A DNA stretch of 64,000 nucleotides, taken from assembly GCA_016742095.1 (NCBI GenBank), contig JACVCJ010000015.1, forward strand, positions 1 to 64,000, written 5' to 3'. A program made the translations under genes and the position numbers. Below the pieces are notes generated by a model. The model worked only from the letters and a program-made list of their open reading frames with translations, was not told the DNA's origin and searched no databases. Every line of letters starts with the position of its first letter. The stretch's first letter is position 1. Positions 60,074 to 64,000 of this stretch are shown piece by piece. Source of the stretch: Bacteroidia bacterium. GTDB lineage: Bacteria > Bacteroidota > Bacteroidia > CAIKAF01.

Positions 60074-61696
60074 TTAGTTCTTGATAAATTTAGCAGTATG
60101 AACAGAGCCGTTTGAAGAAACACGAACAACATAGGCTCCTTTAGAAAGATCGTTTACATTAAGGCTGTATACGTTTCCGGCCACATTGGCCACAGATACC
60201 ACCGTTTTACCGGTAATATCCATGATCTGTACCGAAGAGATACCGTTCAGTGAAATGTTCAGTACATCGGTAGCGGGGTTCGGATATACATCGAAAGCTA
60301 CTTCGTTTGAAGACTCTTCGTTAGAGAAGAATTCGCTTACGAAATCGAATACAGAACCTGTAGCTGCAGGTGAACCGGCAGCCGGACGCAGGTCAGGATT
60401 TGCGTTGGTGTTACCGAACGGATCCACCAGGTTCACTTCGTTTGAAGTAGCCAGTGTATCGTTGCTGATAGCCAGCAGTGCCGTAGCCATGGCAGCACCG
60501 GTAGTGATGCACAGCGTGTCTGAGTTGGCAGCCAGTTTAAAGTCACCATTGTTACCGGCCAGGATGTTGCCTGAGAAGTTCAGGGTACCTGTGCAGTAGT
60601 TGGCAACGGTGCGGCGTGAATCGAACAGCAGACCGGCATCTGTATATCCTGTGAAGATCGAGTTGTATACAGAAGTAGAGGAGTTACGACGGATGTGCAG
60701 GGCACGTTTGTAGTCCGCGTGGATAACATCGGGGTTACCTGTCCAGGAGGGACCGATGATGGTAACGTTAGAGAAAACAGGCGCTGTTTTCGGCGTGTTG
60801 GTAGTACCGTTGGCATCGTTATCCGACTCGAAACCGTTGGAACCGGACTGGTCAGCAACGCGTGAATCGCGGATAGAAGCGGCAAACTGGATACGGCCGC
60901 GGAAACCGTTGTCTGTATCGAAATCATCGTCCCAGCCACGGAAAGCTACCAGGTATTTGCAGTCTACTGCACCGCCGAACCACTCGTAAGAGTCGTCGCC
61001 GCTGTAAGAAACCTGGATGTGGTCAATTTTTGTCTGACGGCCTACAGAGTACATAGACAGACCGTTTACTTCGGAGTTGGAAGCGGGAGTCAGTGAAATA
61101 CCGGCAAACTCGATACGTACATAGCTCAGTACACCTGAGTTATCGTCGTCGTTGTTACCACCGTGTACACCTTTACCGGCATTGGCGTCACCGATACCAC
61201 CTTCTGCGATGGCATTGGGACCGGCAGGCAGGTTGTGCCGGGCAGCGCCGCAGAGCACCACACCGCCCCAGTCGCCGTAGTCGCGCTGACCGGCAGGAGC
61301 TGCAGAGGTGAATACGATCGGGTTGCTGGCAGTACCCTGAGCCATAATTTTAGAACCACGCTCGATGATGAGGGTAGCTTTACCTGTACCGCGGATAACC
61401 GTACCGGCTTCGATGGTCAGCGTAGCACCGTTCTTCACGTAGATGAACTGGTCGTCCAGCAGGTACACATTACTTGCCGTCCAGGTTGTGTTCGCAGAGA
61501 TGTCCGATGTAACCGTTACGGTCGGGGTGCCGTAAGTAGCCGCCATCGGGTCAAAGTTTGTCCAGCCGCTTGTCCATGGAGTAGCAGGCTGCGGAGCAAA
61601 AGCACCAACGTACGGTGTGTACTCGAAGAAAGCTCCCTGAGCGAACGCGCCACCAACCAAGGCGCTTCCGATTAAAAAGGATAGAAATTTTTTCAT
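60074..61696 (-). CDS. Secreted beta-helix-type surface protein with T9SS sorting domain
   Basis: 540 residues. Signal peptide (FLIGSALVGGAFAQ). The body has TLTIEAGTVIRGTGKATLIIERGSKI and DWGGVVLCG, as in right-handed beta-helix surface proteins, plus several Asp/Asn-rich loops (NNDDDNSG, WDDDFDTDNG) that could bind Ca. The C-terminal ~75 residues, VAFDVYPNPATDVLNISLNG to HTAKFIKN, are a type A T9SS signal. Exported to the surface. Its gene follows that of a TonB-dependent receptor, an arrangement that suggests a surface partner for uptake; substrate unknown. Confidence 0.88.
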   Translation of the reverse strand: MKKFLSFLIGSALVGGAFAQGAFFEYTPYVGAFAPQPATPWTSGWTNFDPMAATYGTPTVTVTSDISANTTWTASNVYLLDDQFIYVKNGATLTIEAGTVIRGTGKATLIIERGSKIMAQGTASNPIVFTSAAPAGQRDYGDWGGVVLCGAARHNLPAGPNAIAEGGIGDANAGKGVHGGNNDDDNSGVLSYVRIEFAGISLTPASNSEVNGLSMYSVGRQTKIDHIQVSYSGDDSYEWFGGAVDCKYLVAFRGWDDDFDTDNGFRGRIQFAASIRDSRVADQSGSNGFESDNDANGTTNTPKTAPVFSNVTIIGPSWTGNPDVIHADYKRALHIRRNSSTSVYNSIFTGYTDAGLLFDSRRTVANYCTGTLNFSGNILAGNNGDFKLAANSDTLCITTGAAMATALLAISNDTLATSNEVNLVDPFGNTNANPDLRPAAGSPAATGSVFDFVSEFFSNEESSNEVAFDVYPNPATDVLNISLNGISSVQIMDITGKTVVSVANVAGNVYSLNVNDLSKGAYVVRVSSNGSVHTAKFIKN

Positions 61697-61717
61697 TGCT
61701 TATTGTTTTATATGGTG

Positions 61718-61725
61718 CAAAAGTA
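61718..61725 (-). promoter_or_regulatory. -7 box of the T9SS surface-protein gene
   Basis: TACTTTTG on the minus strand; the ATG follows 21 bases later. The gene thus has its own promoter in addition to any read-through. Confidence 0.55.
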
Positions 61726-61780
61726 CCGGGGTCACATTACGCGCAGGCTACTCAATTGTTATCAAAAGATTATCCTTTAA

Positions 61781-61818
61781 AAAGAAAAAAACCGCCCCCG
61801 CTGGTTGCGGGGACGGTT
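61781..61818 (-). terminator. Terminator after the TonB-dependent receptor gene
   Basis: AACCGCCCCCGC and GCGGGGACGGTT arms around a short loop, followed on the minus strand by a run of T. Confidence 0.85.
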
Positions 61819-61857
61819 CCTGTAACGTATCTAACTACTGTTTTCCGGCGAAGGTCC

Positions 61858-64000
61858 TTAGAAATTATACCCCAGCGTCAGTGAGAACTGCTGTCCGTAA
61901 CGGAAACTGAAGTTCGTATTGTCTCCAACCTTGTCGTAGCGGCCGTTTCCGTTGGTATCTTCATAGAAATTTGCAAACTGGGCCAGCAGGTCGCGGGCAT
62001 TGAAACGGATCTCCAGTTTACGTTTAATAAACGTTTTGGTAAGCTGCAGGTCAAGGATCACACGCGGGTTTTCCCAGATGGTCGGGTCTACCGTGTTACC
62101 CACCGAGAAGATGCGGCGACCGATGTAATTGGCCATAAAGCTGATGCCGAAATCGTATTTGCTGTCGTTATACTGCAAACCTCCGTTGATGATAAAGGGC
62201 GACTGACCCTGCATCGGGCGTTTTTCGTTCACCCCGGCCACATCGCTCAGGTTCACCTGCGACTGTATGTACGCTAAGTTACCCGTGATGCTGAAATCTT
62301 CCAGGAAGCGCGATTTGTTCTTCTTCAGGAAAGAGGCAATGGTAAAGCGGAATTCCAGTTCGGCCCCGTAACTCACGGCAAAGGGCACGTTCAGGTAGTT
62401 AAAGGTACGCTGCGAAGCGCCCGGGAACAGGATACGCTCGATCGGGTTCTCGAAATATTTGTAAAAACCCGTTACGGAAATGAGCTGACCGGCCGCCGGG
62501 AAGTATTCGTAACGCAGGTCCACATTGGTAATTTTGGTACGCTTCAGCGAAGGGTTACCGCTCACCAGCGAGAACAGGCCGAAATCGTAGAAGGCGAAGG
62601 GCGCCAGCTCACGCGATTCGGGACGCGTTACGGTTTGTGAACCCGACAGGCGCAGGTTCATTTTGGAATGGAAACCGTAAATGATATTCATTGAAGGCAG
62701 GAAGTCGAGTACCGTGGTGTCCAGGTTAATGGGCGACTCGTCGGCCAGGGCAAAGGTATTGAGGCGCTGGCGGAAGTTCTCCATACGTACGCCATACACG
62801 AATTTAAGCTTATTGCTGAAGAACGAACTTTCCATCTGGATATAGGCCGCGATCAGGTCCTGGCTCGAGCTGTAGGTATCCGATTTTTTGGTGGCCTCTT
62901 TGATCATAAGTCCGTCCGGGCCCATATTGCGCGGGTCGAAAATAGAGTCGATACCCATGCGGCGAATGGCGGCCAGGTCGGCCCCGCTGCTTTTATAACT
63001 TACATAACCCAGCTGGCGGGCACCGAAATCGCGGTTACGCTTCTGCAGGAAAGCCCCGGCCTTGAACTCGTGGCGGGTAGCTCCCAGTTTAAAGGGCGCT
63101 GTAAAATCGAAAGTACCGGAGTAAATATTGTCGAGCTGTTCAGAGAAGAAACGGCCGGCAATGTTCGGTTGTACCGATGAAGAGATCGGAACGGCAAACG
63201 GCTGTGTAGAATCGCTGCGCTGGTACTGTATCGTGCGGTAATCGGGGATGATACGCTGCAGGCGGCTGTAACCACCCGACCAGTCGAAACGGATCTTGCT
63301 TTTGGGCAGCACGTGTTCTCCGTTCAGTTGTGAAGAGAACAGGTTGTTCTGCGTGTAATACATGTTGTATGCCATGATATCGGCATTGGGGCCCAGGTTG
63401 GCATAGTCCTTACCGGTACGCTGCACCAGCTGATCGTTGGTGTTTACGTTGTACAGGTTCTTGAGGGAGATGCGGTTATTGGCGCCGTTCTTCTTCGACA
63501 GGGAGAAGGCCAGGTTCCACAGGGCACCCCAGGAGGTGTTCTTGCTGTACTGACGGTCAAAGAAATCCTGCATCTTATCGTTCTGAAAATCGAACTCGGC
63601 ACGCTGTACCTCGCGGTATTGCGGCGTGGTGTTGTAGGTAACGGCAAAAACGCTTCCGAGCGTGGCCTTGTTACCGGCGTTGTTGCCCGATTCCTTGCGC
63701 GAAAGGTTAATAAGGTGTCCCATGGAGAACTGCAGGTTCAGACCCGGCATGGCATTGAACTGACGGATGGGATAGTTGTTGCGCAGCATTTTGGCATAGT
63801 CTACCAGTTTGTCGCGCTCAAAAGCCGTCTGGGCCTCAGATACCTGTGCATTGGTAGGGAAACCCTGGGCCAGTTTACGGGTACCGTCATCAAAACCAAG
63901 AACGTCCATTTTACCGCCCGTAGCCCTCGAAAAGGGTTTAAAGCTGGTAATGGCGTTCATATTGGTACCGATGGAAATATTGTAATAGTTTTTGTCGGGG
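61858..64000 (-). CDS. TonB-dependent receptor, N-terminus beyond window edge
   Basis: 714 visible residues, open to the right edge (PDKNYYNISIGTN is in frame before the first internal Met). The visible part is the C-terminal barrel with alternating strands such as KMNLRLSGSQTVTRPESRELAPF, a segment typical of TonB receptors in the BtuB/CirA line, and ends QFSLTLGYNF with the aromatic C-terminus needed by the BAM complex. The plug and any carboxypeptidase-like domain are missing from view. It imports a siderophore, sugar or other ligand with ExbB/ExbD energy. The following T9SS surface protein may assist it. Confidence 0.9.
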   Translation of the reverse strand, partial: PDKNYYNISIGTNMNAITSFKPFSRATGGKMDVLGFDDGTRKLAQGFPTNAQVSEAQTAFERDKLVDYAKMLRNNYPIRQFNAMPGLNLQFSMGHLINLSRKESGNNAGNKATLGSVFAVTYNTTPQYREVQRAEFDFQNDKMQDFFDRQYSKNTSWGALWNLAFSLSKKNGANNRISLKNLYNVNTNDQLVQRTGKDYANLGPNADIMAYNMYYTQNNLFSSQLNGEHVLPKSKIRFDWSGGYSRLQRIIPDYRTIQYQRSDSTQPFAVPISSSVQPNIAGRFFSEQLDNIYSGTFDFTAPFKLGATRHEFKAGAFLQKRNRDFGARQLGYVSYKSSGADLAAIRRMGIDSIFDPRNMGPDGLMIKEATKKSDTYSSSQDLIAAYIQMESSFFSNKLKFVYGVRMENFRQRLNTFALADESPINLDTTVLDFLPSMNIIYGFHSKMNLRLSGSQTVTRPESRELAPFAFYDFGLFSLVSGNPSLKRTKITNVDLRYEYFPAAGQLISVTGFYKYFENPIERILFPGASQRTFNYLNVPFAVSYGAELEFRFTIASFLKKNKSRFLEDFSITGNLAYIQSQVNLSDVAGVNEKRPMQGQSPFIINGGLQYNDSKYDFGISFMANYIGRRIFSVGNTVDPTIWENPRVILDLQLTKTFIKRKLEIRFNARDLLAQFANFYEDTNGNGRYDKVGDNTNFSFRYGQQFSLTLGYNF

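Noticed and set aside
1-64000. CRISPR array, insertion sequence, prophage or rRNA operon
   Set aside because: No regularly spaced repeats, transposase, integrase, phage structural gene or rRNA sequence was seen on either strand.

Overview
The window looks like a chromosome segment of a Bacteroidota bacterium, probably of the Chitinophagales/Chitinophagaceae type (lineage is inference). The signs are secreted proteins with type IX secretion (T9SS) C-terminal sorting domains, a TonB-dependent receptor, ExbB/ExbD energisers, many promoters of the Bacteroidota form (TTTG, about 19-22 bases, TAnnTTTG), weak Shine-Dalgarno signals and DUF families typical of the phylum. Most of the window is GC-rich. 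The first ~1.3 kb is clearly AT-rich, carries a TIR-domain gene cut by the window edge, and looks like the border of acquired DNA. No CRISPR array, insertion sequence or rRNA was seen. One tRNA-Ser(GGA) is present.

Layout. 1-1.3 kb: TIR gene and AT-rich spacer. 1.3-5.6 kb (minus): three tandem paralogous secreted proteins, a PIN-PhoH ATPase and an FtsX/LolC-type permease. 5.7-9.9 kb (plus): MMPL transporter, rfbA and a sugar epimerase with overlapping ends. 9.9-17 kb: acyltransferase, gmk, a DUF4230 protein, a zinc-ribbon/SPFH pair, and a coupled beta-helix/DUF4258/M20 peptidase unit. 17-21 kb: a hybrid histidine kinase convergent with an NtrC-type regulator. 21-33 kb: recJ, thioredoxin, a PhoB/PhoR-like pair, a cold-shock-type DEAD-box helicase, a GbsR regulator, an M28 peptidase, a PolB-like exonuclease and an OmpA protein. 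33-34 kb: an XRE regulator with a palindromic operator, and an ECF sigma gene overlapped by a tiny membrane-protein gene.

35.5-45.6 kb holds the most coherent system: a response regulator/kinase pair, an alcohol dehydrogenase plus aldo/keto reductase unit, and a TolC-RND-adaptor efflux operon. All three promoters carry the same direct repeat (CTTCA, six bases, CTTCA; an 11-bp period) exactly 11 bases before the -7 box. This predicts a small regulon in which the two-component system controls itself, carbonyl-reducing enzymes and an efflux pump.

45.6-52.1 kb is a probable four-gene operon: a 1278-residue fusion of MMPL exporter, lysophospholipid acyltransferase and SAM methyltransferase, an FAD oxidoreductase of the phytoene-desaturase type, and two small secreted proteins built from an unrecognised cysteine-containing repeat. 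52.2-57.6 kb (plus): GNAT, TatD, L-asparaginase, tRNA-Ser and an ExbB/ExbD operon. 57.6-64 kb (minus): a sterol-desaturase family protein, prfB with its programmed +1 frameshift, a T9SS-sorted surface protein and the C-terminal part of a TonB-dependent receptor that runs off the window.
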